Assembly: GCF_000021305.1 (NCBI RefSeq)
Contig: NC_011772.1
Location: forward strand, 2,952,001 to 3,016,000
From: Bacillus cereus G9842
GTDB lineage: Bacteria > Bacillota > Bacilli > Bacillales > Bacillaceae_G
Reading direction: 5' to 3'
Length of the DNA stretch: 64,000 nucleotides
Shown: piece after piece, positions 1 through 8,516 of the stretch
Layout: every line of letters begins with the position of its first letter
Numbering within the stretch: the first letter of the stretch is position 1
Notes under the pieces: model-generated
Databases searched by the model: none
What the model was told of the DNA's origin: nothing
The model's input: only the letters and a program-made list of their open reading frames with translations
Made by a program: the position numbers and the translations under genes

Positions 1-512
1 CGAAAGGTGAGGACCAAGAAGAACAAATAGAATGGCTTACTTCTCACCTTGCTAAACGTACAGTACATGAAATTGTAGCTTTTGATACGCATATGCATCG
101 CCTTTTGAAAGACTCCTATACCTCCCGTTTATGGGCAGCAGCCTATATTATTATGGGTGGCTGTTCAGATGATACTTTCGATTACTTCCGCGGATGGTTA
201 TTATATCAAGGAAAAGAGACATACGAAGCTTGTATTGAAGATCCAGAACGATTAATTCCTGTATTAGAAAATTTGAGTGAGTATGACGTCCCAGAAATAG
301 AAGAACTTTCTTTATATTTCGGTTTCACTGTATATGCAGAAAAAACTGGTGACGAAGATGATACTTACTTTACACTTTACCATGTCTTATCTAATGAAGA
401 ATTCGACGATGTAGATTTTGAATTTGACTGGAATGAAGACGATGAAGAAGGTTTAAAAAAGATGTTTCCTAAGCTATGGGAACTGTATGGAGAAGAACCG
501 TTTGAGTGGTAG
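1..512 (+). CDS. DUF4240 domain protein, 5' end outside the window
   Basis: The frame is open from the first base, with codon phase starting at base 3, so the gene begins before the window. The visible 169 residues contain the DUF4240 core, with LWAAAYIIMGGCSDD and YFRGWLLYQG followed by a conserved YEACIEDPE stretch. The C-terminus is strongly acidic (FDWNEDDEEG). The family is common in Firmicutes and has no known function. An intrinsic terminator follows 11 bases after the stop, so this is the last gene of its transcript. An internal ATG at 93 is unlikely to be the start because the conserved frame continues upstream of it. Confidence 0.8.
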   Translation, partial: KGEDQEEQIEWLTSHLAKRTVHEIVAFDTHMHRLLKDSYTSRLWAAAYIIMGGCSDDTFDYFRGWLLYQGKETYEACIEDPERLIPVLENLSEYDVPEIEELSLYFGFTVYAEKTGDEDDTYFTLYHVLSNEEFDDVDFEFDWNEDDEEGLKKMFPKLWELYGEEPFEW

Positions 513-522
513 ATTCATATTA

Positions 523-557
523 GGACTCTGTTTAAGCAATAAACAGAGTCCTTTTTT
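523..557 (+). terminator. Intrinsic terminator of the DUF4240 gene
   Basis: An 11-bp perfect stem (GGACTCTGTTT / AAACAGAGTCC) with a 7-base loop is followed by six T. It can also serve the convergent SDR gene, whose stop is at 572. Confidence 0.85.
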
Positions 558-571
558 CACAAGATTCTTAT

Positions 572-1609
572 TTAAACTCTCTTTATTTCATACCACTTAT
601 CCAATAACATCTTTTCTCTTTTCCTTGAAATACCTGCTTTTAATTCCCATTCGTCCACACTCTTCATCCACTCATACACATCTGTAACTGTATGTTCTAA
701 CCTTCTAAAAGTAAGTCCTTCTTTAATAGCTCTTTCAATACAAATAGAAAAACCACCTTTCCACGGCTTCGTTTCACCTTCTAATGAAAAAGTTTCTGGA
801 AGCCATAAAGGCATCTCTGTCCAAGGCTGCACTTTATGTTCATTCATAAACGATTCCTCTATCCAAACGAATTCAGCATCACTATTCGTAACTTTTTTAC
901 ACGTATTTAATAGCTCTTCCATCGTCAAATCATAATTCGGACCTGTTACATTGAATGTACCTGCATTTTTGTTTTCTGCCATGTTTAGTCCCCAGTTTGC
1001 GACATCTTTTATATCAACTATTTGCACTGGACGGTCTTTTCTTCCTGGAACTAACACTTTACCTCCTTTTGCTACACGCCCGATCCAGTATGGAAGTCGA
1101 TCTGTATAATCGAACATTCCTGAAAGAAGTCCTGCTCTTACGTGTAAAACACGCCCCGGCCAATACTTCTCTGCTTCTTTTTCACATAATACTTTCAGCG
1201 CACCATAATGCTCATAAGGAGAAACTTCACCATTCTCTACAGCCTTTATTTGCTCTTCCGTTGGTTCAGGTTGTAATATATAGTCTTCTTTTATGTCATG
1301 CGGGATCCAATCTTTATATACGGAAAGGCTTGAGATGAATATATAATGTTTTATATTATCTTTTAAGACATCTCCAGTATTCCGAATGTGATGCGGAGAA
1401 AACCCACATGTATCCACGACAACATCCCATTTTCGATTTTCTAAACTTGATACATCACCATTTCTGTCACCGATAAGCTGCTCCACTTCAGGAAAAATTT
1501 CTTTGTTTGTTCCGCGGTTAAATAATGTAACTTCATGCCCTCTGTTCAAAGCCTCTTCTACAACAGCTCTTCCCAAAAATCGTGTACCACCTAGTATTAA
1601 AATTTTCAT
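572..1609 (-). CDS. NAD-dependent epimerase/dehydratase (extended SDR family)
   Basis: This 345-residue protein begins MKILILGGTRFLGRAVVEEA, a Rossmann fold with the glycine motif GGTRFLG at residues 7-13. Residues around 90-150 carry the SSLSVY and YGALK segments that supply the Ser and Tyr-x3-Lys-type catalytic residues of extended SDRs. The substrate cannot be told; relatives act on nucleotide sugars or serve as isoflavone-reductase-like oxidoreductases. The ATG is preceded by GGGGGAG at a good distance. The gene stands alone between a shared terminator and the ABC exporter operon. Confidence 0.8.
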   Translation of the reverse strand: MKILILGGTRFLGRAVVEEALNRGHEVTLFNRGTNKEIFPEVEQLIGDRNGDVSSLENRKWDVVVDTCGFSPHHIRNTGDVLKDNIKHYIFISSLSVYKDWIPHDIKEDYILQPEPTEEQIKAVENGEVSPYEHYGALKVLCEKEAEKYWPGRVLHVRAGLLSGMFDYTDRLPYWIGRVAKGGKVLVPGRKDRPVQIVDIKDVANWGLNMAENKNAGTFNVTGPNYDLTMEELLNTCKKVTNSDAEFVWIEESFMNEHKVQPWTEMPLWLPETFSLEGETKPWKGGFSICIERAIKEGLTFRRLEHTVTDVYEWMKSVDEWELKAGISRKREKMLLDKWYEIKRV

Positions 1610-1751
1610 GGTTCTCCCCCATTCATCATTAAAAATCCTTTCTTTTGTTAAACGATTTTTTGCTCTTAAAAGTTACGGGTGGAATGCAGATTTTCACTAT
1701 AATCTTAGTTCTATAAAATAAAAAGTAATTATTAGCGCCCATTCTTTACCT

Positions 1752-2417
1752 TTACACAATCTCCCCATCAATTAACTCAATAATTCTATTACACTTATTC
1801 GCTACCTCAATATCATGCGTTACAATAATAATCGTTCGTCCTTCTTCATTCAGTTGTAATAGTAGATCCATAATTTCTTCTCCTGTTTTTCTATCTAAAT
1901 TCCCTGTCGGTTCATCAGCCAAAATTATTTCTGGTTCGCCTACTAACGCTCTAGCAATTACGACGCGCTGCTGTTGTCCACCTGATAACTCGTCCGGTGT
2001 TTTATGCATATGTTCTTTTAAACCTACTTTTTCTAAATAGAACTTCGCCTTATTTTCTCTTTCTCGTTGCTTTAACTTTCTATATGTGAGTGGTAGTGCT
2101 ACATTATCCAGTACAGTATGTTCTTTTAACAATGCAAAATATTGAAAAATAAATCCAATCATTTCATTTCTTGTTTTATGAACTTTATTCGCTCTAATTT
2201 CATTTAATGGTTTTCCATTTAACGTATATTCACCCTCATTTGGCATATCAATTAACCCTATAACATTTAATAGCGTACTTTTCCCCGACCCTGATCGACC
2301 CATTATCGCTATAATTTCGCCCTTATTTATCGTTAAGTTTATACCATTTAACGCGAACGTATTATGGTTCTTGTTACTATACACCTTCTTAATGTCTTTC
2401 AATTCAATTAAACTCAT
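1752..2417 (-). CDS. ABC transporter ATP-binding protein, MacB/LolD type
   Basis: A 221-residue ATPase with Walker [10 protein letters not shown] at residues 40-48, the ABC signature LSGGQQQR near residue 143, Walker [13 protein letters not shown] near 165 and the switch His in VTHD. The 'DEPTGNLD' form and the length are typical of ATPases that power MacB/FtsX-like permeases exporting peptides, lipoproteins or antibiotics. Its start codon overlaps the last base of the upstream permease stop, so the two are translationally coupled. It is the last gene of a four-part operon: peptide ORF, two permeases, ATPase. Confidence 0.9.
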   Translation of the reverse strand: MSLIELKDIKKVYSNKNHNTFALNGINLTINKGEIIAIMGRSGSGKSTLLNVIGLIDMPNEGEYTLNGKPLNEIRANKVHKTRNEMIGFIFQYFALLKEHTVLDNVALPLTYRKLKQRERENKAKFYLEKVGLKEHMHKTPDELSGGQQQRVVIARALVGEPEIILADEPTGNLDRKTGEEIMDLLLQLNEEGRTIIIVTHDIEVANKCNRIIELIDGEIV

Positions 2418-3682
2418 TATTCCATCCCACCTATTAATGTTTTCGGTTCAAGTTTTCTAATAAACAAGAAGACAATGAGATTTGAAATAATGATGATCAC
2501 TAATAAGAATAGGAATACAAATAATAAAATAGGCATATTTAAATTTATTTCGCGTACAGATGCCATATCAAAGTCCTTCGAAACTTGCAGATGATCCTCA
2601 TATCTCCATAAAAAGTAAACTATCGATAAAAACTTACCAACTATCGCAATACATATGTTTTCTAATACAATTTGAATGAACATCCCAAACTTACTTTCTC
2701 CAAGGACCATCTTAATACCAAATTCCCTCTTTCTCATCATGATGGAAACAATTGTCGTTACGACAATTCCCGCTATTATAAATAAAATAAATAGACTTCC
2801 TACTATAAGATCGATATTTTCCGTATCCATACTACTAGTAACGGCTTCATTTATTTCTTCTCCTAAATTTTTCAAGTACAACGTAACGTCGCTTCCCTTC
2901 AGTTGAATCATTTCTTGTAGTTTGTTTACATCTGCGTCTCTTTTTAAATTCATAATTGTACTTTGATGTAATCTTGAAAACATTATTTCATAATGTTCAT
3001 ATCTATCAATTGGCATGGGTGATAGCATAGCCTTATCTAATTTCTGGTATATATTCGCTCCGTTACCATTTATAATGAATTTATTTCCCGGCAAAAATCC
3101 AATAATCGTATATTGATTATTGATTGTATCCCCTATTTGAAAATATTTCTTAAAGTAAGGACCTAGTAAAACATTCGTTTTCTCTTCACTATTTTTTTGG
3201 AAGTCTTGATAAGAAAAGCCTGTTCCAGCTTTTATAGGTATATTCAGTAATTTATAATAATTTTCATCTATTGTAATTATAAGAATAGTAGGGTTTTTAT
3301 CGCGAAAAGTTTTATTTTTCAATTCTTCTAACATAATTTCTTGGAGCAGTCGATTGCTTGATTCTAGTTCGATTATGCTCTCTTCGTATGTACCATACGA
3401 AATCACATCTTTATTTTGCTGCATTTTTTTATAAACTTCTTCGATTTGCCCTTTATTAAATTGATCTGCCTTCAACCTATCAGTAGTCATCTCATCATAA
3501 GTGATAAAATATGTACTTTCTAAATCTAGCAACGAGTTGGAACTGTTTCCAAGATAGTGAAAATTACAAAGCATATTAATGGAAAGGGTTATTGCCGCTA
3601 ATCCAAACGTGAATTGTATTAAGAGAAATATGGAAATGAGCAATCTATTTTTCAAAGCCATAAGAGCACTTTTTAGTCTCAT
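2417..3682 (-). CDS. FtsX-like ABC transporter permease (second)
   Basis: The 421-residue protein has one N-terminal membrane helix (about residues 12-35), a large extracytoplasmic MacB periplasmic-core-like domain, and three C-terminal helices starting [21 protein letters not shown] near residue 290. This is the FtsX/MacB layout. The cytoplasmic loop [14 protein letters not shown] is the usual coupling region with the ATPase. It starts 5 bases after the first permease stops and runs into the ATPase gene, so the transporter is probably a heterodimer of two different permeases. The substrate is unknown; see the short peptide ORF at 4870-4920. Confidence 0.85.
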   Translation of the reverse strand: MRLKSALMALKNRLLISIFLLIQFTFGLAAITLSINMLCNFHYLGNSSNSLLDLESTYFITYDEMTTDRLKADQFNKGQIEEVYKKMQQNKDVISYGTYEESIIELESSNRLLQEIMLEELKNKTFRDKNPTILIITIDENYYKLLNIPIKAGTGFSYQDFQKNSEEKTNVLLGPYFKKYFQIGDTINNQYTIIGFLPGNKFIINGNGANIYQKLDKAMLSPMPIDRYEHYEIMFSRLHQSTIMNLKRDADVNKLQEMIQLKGSDVTLYLKNLGEEINEAVTSSMDTENIDLIVGSLFILFIIAGIVVTTIVSIMMRKREFGIKMVLGESKFGMFIQIVLENICIAIVGKFLSIVYFLWRYEDHLQVSKDFDMASVREINLNMPILLFVFLFLLVIIIISNLIVFLFIRKLEPKTLIGGME

Positions 3683-3687
3683 CTTAT

Positions 3688-4773
3688 TTACTCCTTTAAC
3701 GCTTTAGCAGGTTCAATTTTAAGTATTTTGAAAAATGGTATTACAGCGGTGATGAACGAAATAAACAAGGAAATTACTACACTCATCACAACTTTGAAAA
3801 CATCTATATGAATAGTAAAACCCATTACATATACTATACTTTTATTCATTGTACTTAAAATCCACTGCATACATATCGCACAAATGACTGCAACGATTGC
3901 GCATATGAATAATTGGCTAAATATAAATACAAATAAATTCAAATTGCTTGCTCCCAACGTTTTCCTTAAGGAAATACTCTTCTTCTTCGTGTAAATCCAA
4001 AAATAACTCGCAATTATACAGTTCATTACAGCAATAAAAAGTAGACTGTACGGAAGAGTAAGTTGTGCTCTCATAGCTTTATTCGAGCTTTTTTCGTTCT
4101 CATAATTCTCTTTTTCATTTATCACTTTCGCATTTGTATCAGTTCTATTTTGCTTAACATACCGAATAAATGTATCTATTTCTTGTTTAGGATTTTCGTT
4201 AGACCTTACTATCATTTCAAATGTATTTTCATTTTGCATACGTCGCTTTATCTCATCAGGCATGTCACTTAAGCCGACAAAAACATTGTAGTCATATGCG
4301 TATCCGGTATTCGCAGCGCTCACGCCTTTAACTCTATATTCTCTACTAAACAGTTTTATTGTTTCAGATTCTTTATAAATTCTCTTTCCGACAATTACAC
4401 TATTTTCTTCCCCATCTTCCATATGAGAACCCTTTATTAAAGGCGGAGACCAATTTTTATTTATAAGACCAACCATCGTTACTTCACCTATGCCTGGCAG
4501 TTTGGTTCTCATATCATTTGTAATAACACTTGAATTCTTAAAACTAGTTTCTGTTATCGCTTGGATTGCTTTAAAATCCAATTCCCCAAAACTAGTAAGC
4601 TGAATAGCATAGTAATATTTAAAATAACCATTTTTATACTCATAAAATTTTTCATCGTAATAATCTCGAATCGACATCGCTATAAGTATGGGCAGAATTG
4701 TTAAAGTAAATCCAATAAATAGCATAATGAATATTTTTATGTTCACTGCTATTTCTTTTAATATTAGATTCAT
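3688..4773 (-). CDS. FtsX-like ABC transporter permease (first)
   Basis: This 361-residue protein has an N-terminal helix (IFIMLFIGFTLTILPILIAM), an extracytoplasmic core and three C-terminal helices, ending with a coupling segment KSISLRKTLGAS and the tail EPAKALKE typical of MacB-like permeases. I place the start at the ATG at 4773 because TTTGGAGGG lies just before it; an ATG 69 bases further upstream has no ribosome binding site. A perfect 9-bp hairpin lies directly upstream of that ribosome binding site. The two permeases differ clearly in sequence, which suggests an asymmetric exporter. Confidence 0.85.
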   Translation of the reverse strand: MNLILKEIAVNIKIFIMLFIGFTLTILPILIAMSIRDYYDEKFYEYKNGYFKYYYAIQLTSFGELDFKAIQAITETSFKNSSVITNDMRTKLPGIGEVTMVGLINKNWSPPLIKGSHMEDGEENSVIVGKRIYKESETIKLFSREYRVKGVSAANTGYAYDYNVFVGLSDMPDEIKRRMQNENTFEMIVRSNENPKQEIDTFIRYVKQNRTDTNAKVINEKENYENEKSSNKAMRAQLTLPYSLLFIAVMNCIIASYFWIYTKKKSISLRKTLGASNLNLFVFIFSQLFICAIVAVICAICMQWILSTMNKSIVYVMGFTIHIDVFKVVMSVVISLFISFITAVIPFFKILKIEPAKALKE

Positions 4774-4786
4774 ATACCCTCCAAAC

Positions 4787-4813
4787 GTCAAAAAGATAAA
4801 TATCCTTTTTGAC
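4787..4813 (-). promoter_or_regulatory. Intercistronic hairpin before the first permease
   Basis: The arms GTCAAAAAG and CTTTTTGAC are perfectly complementary over 9 bp with a 9-base loop. They end two to three bases before the TTTGGAGGG ribosome binding site. No T-tract follows, so it is not a terminator. It could set the relative expression of peptide and transporter, or be an RNA processing site. Confidence 0.5.
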
Positions 4814-4869
4814 AAATTCCATATAAACGCTGTACTTATCAAAAAAGCTTAAAATATTATTCTGTTTCC

Positions 4870-4920
4870 TTAAGCCATCAAGAAATGCACATTAGCTTTT
4901 AATTCGTTTTTCATACACAC
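4870..4920 (-). CDS. Putative 14-16 residue peptide at the head of the ABC exporter operon
   Basis: From the ATG at 4914 the frame reads MKNELKANVHFLMA and stops. A GTG two codons upstream (4920) gives a 16-residue form with a better spacing to the AAAGGGG ribosome binding site (5 bases). The ORF lies 97 bases upstream of the first permease on the same strand, with a TATAAT-like box about 40 bases ahead. It could be an exported signalling or antimicrobial peptide, or a leader whose translation controls the downstream genes. The coding call rests on position and ribosome binding site only. Confidence 0.4.
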   Translation of the reverse strand: MCMKNELKANVHFLMA

Positions 4921-4960
4921 TTCATCCCCTTTCTTTAAAAGATTTTTAGTATGCGGCTTC

Positions 4961-4966
4961 ATTATA
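4961..4966 (-). promoter_or_regulatory. Candidate -10 box of the peptide/ABC exporter operon
   Basis: TATAAT on the minus strand, with TTGATT/TTAACC-like sequence upstream at imperfect spacing. It lies about 40 bases before the peptide ORF. Confidence 0.3.
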
Positions 4967-5094
4967 CATAGAAAAATAAAGGTTAAAATCAAGCCTTCGA
5001 AATCTTAACATTTTTTTACGCTATATTTATTTTCCAGTTAACTTAATGACATTAAGTTATTTTCCCATCTCCCTTTCTATGTAAAATGCCATAT

Positions 5095-5128
5095 ATAAAG
5101 GCGGTATGAGATCTCATACCGCCTTTAT
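5095..5128 (-). terminator. Perfect 17-bp palindromic terminator
   Basis: Two 17-bp arms with no spacer (ATAAAGGCGGTATGAGA and its complement) lie 10 bases after the serine hydrolase stop. The symmetric A/T flanks allow it to work for that gene and as a boundary to the ABC exporter operon. Confidence 0.8.
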
Positions 5129-5137
5129 ATCTTAAAT

Positions 5138-6082
5138 TTAATTGTTTTGTAAGTAAGGAAGAATATATTTCACAATCAATTCCCATCTATCCCGTGCATT
5201 CGGTATAATTTCAGAAGCAATTACTACAACCAAATCCTGCTTCGGAATACAACAAATCATATTCCCACCATCACCCATAGCACAGTATGAAAAGATTCCA
5301 TCTTCTTCTCGTAACCACCATAAGTAACCATATTGATTTGAATTCATCGCTATTGATTCTATTATCCATGATTTTGATAGTATTTGTTTTCCATTATGAA
5401 TACCTTCATTCAAATACATCTGTGCAAACTTCGCCATATCCCTAACCGTTAACGTTAGTCCCCAACCGCCTGTTGAAATACCATTTGGATCGTGAACCCA
5501 TCCTTTCACATCTTTTCCGAATAGGTCATCAAATCCAAATGCTTTCATATTATAGTTTGGAATTTCTCTCATATCGAGTGGTTGAAATAAGTATTTGTTT
5601 GCAAATTCACGAGCACTTTTTCCTGTTGTGCTCGTAATAATTGCTGATAGTAAATGAGCTCCTGCAGATGAGTATTTAAAAGATCCGATTTCTCCGCCGT
5701 TCCCCATTCTATTAAGTGTATACTGTACCCAATCCTCTTGTGTACATAGTTCTTCTAACGGTTCCTGCCAATCCGTAAAAGGATATGGTGCTGTCATTGT
5801 AAGGAGGTGTCGCACTGTTATGTCAGATGCCTTAAGTGTATATTCAGGGAAAAACTCTATTACTTTTTGATCAACGCTTTTTATATAGCCCTTATCTATA
5901 CATATCCCAATTAACGCAGAGATTATCGTTTTTGTAACTGACGCTACATGAAACGCATTATCTGGACTGTAACCATTATAATAATTTTCAAAAACAACAT
6001 TATCTTTCTGCACTACTAACATACCATTAATATTTTTGCATTCTTCTTTTATAATACAGTCTAGCTTTTCAGCAGTTTGCAT
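5138..6082 (-). CDS. Serine hydrolase, beta-lactamase/DD-peptidase (class C-like) family
   Basis: The 314-residue protein carries the SxxK motif as SVTK at residues 48-51 and a tyrosine motif in FKYSSAGAHLL, matching the Tyr-x-Ser/Asn of class C-like esterases and peptidases. The C-terminal third box appears as GDGGNM in place of KTG or HxG. No signal peptide is visible, so a cytoplasmic esterase or peptidase is more likely than a secreted beta-lactamase. The start is 23 bases after the stop of the AraC-type regulator, which suggests co-transcription and regulation by that protein. Confidence 0.8.
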   Translation of the reverse strand: MQTAEKLDCIIKEECKNINGMLVVQKDNVVFENYYNGYSPDNAFHVASVTKTIISALIGICIDKGYIKSVDQKVIEFFPEYTLKASDITVRHLLTMTAPYPFTDWQEPLEELCTQEDWVQYTLNRMGNGGEIGSFKYSSAGAHLLSAIITSTTGKSAREFANKYLFQPLDMREIPNYNMKAFGFDDLFGKDVKGWVHDPNGISTGGWGLTLTVRDMAKFAQMYLNEGIHNGKQILSKSWIIESIAMNSNQYGYLWWLREEDGIFSYCAMGDGGNMICCIPKQDLVVVIASEIIPNARDRWELIVKYILPYLQNN

Positions 6083-6105
6083 TGTTCTTCCCCCTTAATC
6101 AACGA

Positions 6106-6996
6106 TTAAAAAGGTTCGATAGGTACATATATATCAACTATATGTTTCTTTTCCGGGTGCTGCCTTGGGTCATTTTTATACATTTCAAAAGGATATGAAT
6201 CTCTCGGTTTATATCCGCTATTTGGAAGCCACTCACCGTATAAGAAATCCCATGCTCCTTTATATTCATCTTGGAATATTTCAAAATGACCTACCGCATA
6301 CTTTCCAGAAGGTATAACCATTATTCCAATGTCGTTCGTTTCTACTGCGGACTCATTTGGAATTGTTATGCATAAACTAGTTCTTAAATGATTGTCCTCA
6401 GTAAATTCATGATGATCGTGGTAAATGGTTAATACTTTCGTATCCTCAAATACATAATAGTTTTCCACCGCTGCGTAATGAAATAATTTCTCTATCATTT
6501 TTGGAAAAGCTATCGTTAACTCTTCATATGTACCGATATGTCTTTTGTATGCGACGTTTATATTATCCGCTGTTACAATTTCAACATTTCCTCGAACCTT
6601 CTTACACTCATTGTATTGAGAAGTTTCGCTTACGTCTTTGCAATTCTTGCTATTATCGTTTCGATATTGAGATGGACTTATTCCGTAATGACTTTTAAAT
6701 GTGCGGGAGAAAACTGCTGAATCTGTAAACCCGAAGTGATACGCAATATGTGTAATCGTCATATCTGTGCGATATGTAAGTAGATTTGTTGCCCTTTCTA
6801 ACTTCAATCGGTTTACATACCGTGATAATGGCTCGTCTACTATCCCCTTGAAAATCCGATGAAAATGAAACTTTGAAAATCCTGCTATATCCGCTAGCTC
6901 TTCAATGGATAGTGAATCATTTATGTGTGATTCTATATAATCTTGCACTTTATAAATGCGTCGTAAGTATTCATTTCTACTTTGTTTACTCTCCAT
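6106..6996 (-). CDS. AraC-family regulator with GyrI-like effector domain
   Basis: Residues about 10-108 form the two helix-turn-helix units of AraC/XylS regulators (LADIAGFSKFHFHRIFK and IAYHFGFTDSAVFSRTFKSHYGISPSQYR). Residues about 130-296 form a GyrI-like small-molecule-binding domain, as in Rob and BmrR-like multidrug sensors. The combination is usual for regulators that respond to lipophilic compounds. The ATG follows GAGGAGAT. The serine hydrolase gene follows closely and is a probable target. Confidence 0.88.
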   Translation of the reverse strand: MESKQSRNEYLRRIYKVQDYIESHINDSLSIEELADIAGFSKFHFHRIFKGIVDEPLSRYVNRLKLERATNLLTYRTDMTITHIAYHFGFTDSAVFSRTFKSHYGISPSQYRNDNSKNCKDVSETSQYNECKKVRGNVEIVTADNINVAYKRHIGTYEELTIAFPKMIEKLFHYAAVENYYVFEDTKVLTIYHDHHEFTEDNHLRTSLCITIPNESAVETNDIGIMVIPSGKYAVGHFEIFQDEYKGAWDFLYGEWLPNSGYKPRDSYPFEMYKNDPRQHPEKKHIVDIYVPIEPF

Positions 6997-7014
6997 ATTT
7001 TTATCTCCTCACAA

Positions 7015-7046
7015 CAAAAAGGCTACCGTTAAGCTAGCCTACTTTT
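7015..7046 (-). terminator. Terminator of the GNAT gene at 7045
   Basis: On the minus strand AGGCTA pairs with TAGCCT around a 9-base loop and is followed by TTTTTG. It separates the acetyltransferase from the AraC gene. Confidence 0.6.
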
Positions 7047-7515
7047 ACACATTTTTCAAAAACAAAACTCTACTACCGCCGTTCCCATCATAATTTGTAT
7101 GTACCGATACACCCTCTACCTCATCATCCCCGGCCTCAATTCGAAAACCGATTTCTTGATGAAACTGTATCGACTTTTTGTTAATTGGTGACGTAATTGC
7201 TTTTACAACTTTACGATTATTTGCACGAGCGATATCAAAGAAATAAGAATACAATGTCGATGCGATTCCTCTTCTTCTATACTTCGGATTGACACCGATA
7301 AAATGAACATATGCTTCATCTTTATATGTTTGTGAAAAGAATCCACATAAGAAACCTAACGTTTCGCCATCTTCTTCAATGATAAAACTCGTTTCTTGAA
7401 AATGAACGAAGAACAGTTTTGGCAACATAGCAGCCATATCTCTACCGCCCCACCAATCATTTAAAACAGAATGAATCTTTACATAATCTTCCCCTTGGAT
7501 GTTTCTTACTTGCAT
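7045..7515 (-). CDS. GNAT-family N-acetyltransferase
   Basis: The protein is 156 residues from the ATG at 7515, chosen because AAAGGGAG lies 6 bases before it. The acetyl-CoA site appears as VNPKYRRRGIASTLYSYFF (the RRxGxA loop), followed by a typical beta-bulge strand and SIQFHQEIGFRIEAGDDE. Substrate unknown. It starts 17 bases after the zinc-ribbon membrane protein gene, so both are probably on one transcript ending at the terminator near 7020. Confidence 0.85.
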   Translation of the reverse strand: MQVRNIQGEDYVKIHSVLNDWWGGRDMAAMLPKLFFVHFQETSFIIEEDGETLGFLCGFFSQTYKDEAYVHFIGVNPKYRRRGIASTLYSYFFDIARANNRKVVKAITSPINKKSIQFHQEIGFRIEAGDDEVEGVSVHTNYDGNGGSRVLFLKNV

Positions 7516-7532
7516 ATGTTTCTCCCTTTCAC

Positions 7533-7934
7533 TCACTTCATTTTTTCATAAATTTTAATAACCGTTTCTACTAAAAGGATGAATACCCATATTCCACAAA
7601 ATACAAGAACAGACTGAAATATCGATCCAATTATCATAACACCAACTGCACCTGTTATTGAAAAAGATATTCCACCAAGCCCTGGATCCTGTATAAATGC
7701 TCCAGCAGAAAAAGCGGTTATAATTGATACTATTAAATAAATAACACTCATTATTTTTAATATTTTTATAGAAAGATACGAAGTTTGTTCTTTCTCCACT
7801 TGTGATAATTCGATTTCCCCGCTCGCAATTCCTTTTTGCAAACAGTCCTCACATAAAAATTCTTCCTTAATTTTTTTACCCCCATGTATTGTACCCGTTA
7901 TCTCTTTACACCTTGAACATTTTCGATTTATCAT
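7533..7934 (-). CDS. Zinc-ribbon-like small membrane protein, unknown function
   Basis: From the ATG at 7934 (GGAGTGG upstream) the protein has 133 residues. It begins MINRKCSRCKEITGTIHGGK and contains a second pair LCEDCL, so four cysteines form a likely zinc ribbon (residues 5-31). Two or three hydrophobic helices follow (about 55-75, 83-105 and 108-128), ending with a basic tail. I do not recognise a named family. A longer reading from 7982 has no ribosome binding site. Confidence 0.65.
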   Translation of the reverse strand: MINRKCSRCKEITGTIHGGKKIKEEFLCEDCLQKGIASGEIELSQVEKEQTSYLSIKILKIMSVIYLIVSIITAFSAGAFIQDPGLGGISFSITGAVGVMIIGSIFQSVLVFCGIWVFILLVETVIKIYEKMK

Positions 7935-8030
7935 GTTGTTACCACTCCAATCTATTAAGATTATACTTATATCATTCCGCATTTACCTTAATATCCCTTT
8001 TATGTATTTTATAGAGAAAGGTCGTGTTTT

Positions 8031-8483
8031 ATGATTTCAAAACTTACGTTTGGCTCGAAAAAGCGTACCGTTCATTATGTATTAAGACCTAGTTGTTATG
8101 CAGTTATTTTCCATTCATCTTCTTCAATGATTGCTGTTATCCAAAAAGGTGACCGTTACTTTTTACCTGGTGGCGGTATGGAAGGTAATGAAACAAAAGA
8201 AGAATGCTTGCACCGTGAACTACTAGAGGAATTAGGATGGGCAATTAAAATTGATCAGTATATCGGTAATGCGGCTCGATATTTTTATGCAGAAAAGGAA
8301 GATACATATTATTTGAATGATGGATTCTTTTATATTGCGAACATGGTGCAGAAACAAACTGAAAACTGTGGGGAGGATCATGTTTTACGATGGATGTCTC
8401 CATTACTTGCTGTTAAGCTTCTCATTCACGATCATCAAAAATGGGCGGTTGAACAAGCACTTTTATTACGAAAACAAAAATGA
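8031..8483 (+). CDS. Nudix hydrolase
   Basis: A 150-residue protein with the complete Nudix box at about residues 47-69 (GGGMEGNETKEECLHRELLEE and the closing LG). The glutamates of REL-x-EE bind the metal. Substrates in this family are nucleotide diphosphates linked to another moiety; nothing here narrows it. The gene is monocistronic and ends in a terminator shared with the convergent EamA transporter. Confidence 0.88.
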   Translation: MISKLTFGSKKRTVHYVLRPSCYAVIFHSSSSMIAVIQKGDRYFLPGGGMEGNETKEECLHRELLEELGWAIKIDQYIGNAARYFYAEKEDTYYLNDGFFYIANMVQKQTENCGEDHVLRWMSPLLAVKLLIHDHQKWAVEQALLLRKQK

Positions 8484-8512
8484 TCTCCTTCTATATGAAA
8501 GAGATCATTTTT
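8476..8512 (+). terminator. Bidirectional terminator between Nudix and EamA genes
   Basis: A 12-bp stem (AAAAATGATCTC with its complement GAGATCATTTTT) spans the Nudix stop and ends just before the EamA stop; A and T runs flank both sides. Confidence 0.75.
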
Positions 8513-8516
8513 ACTA

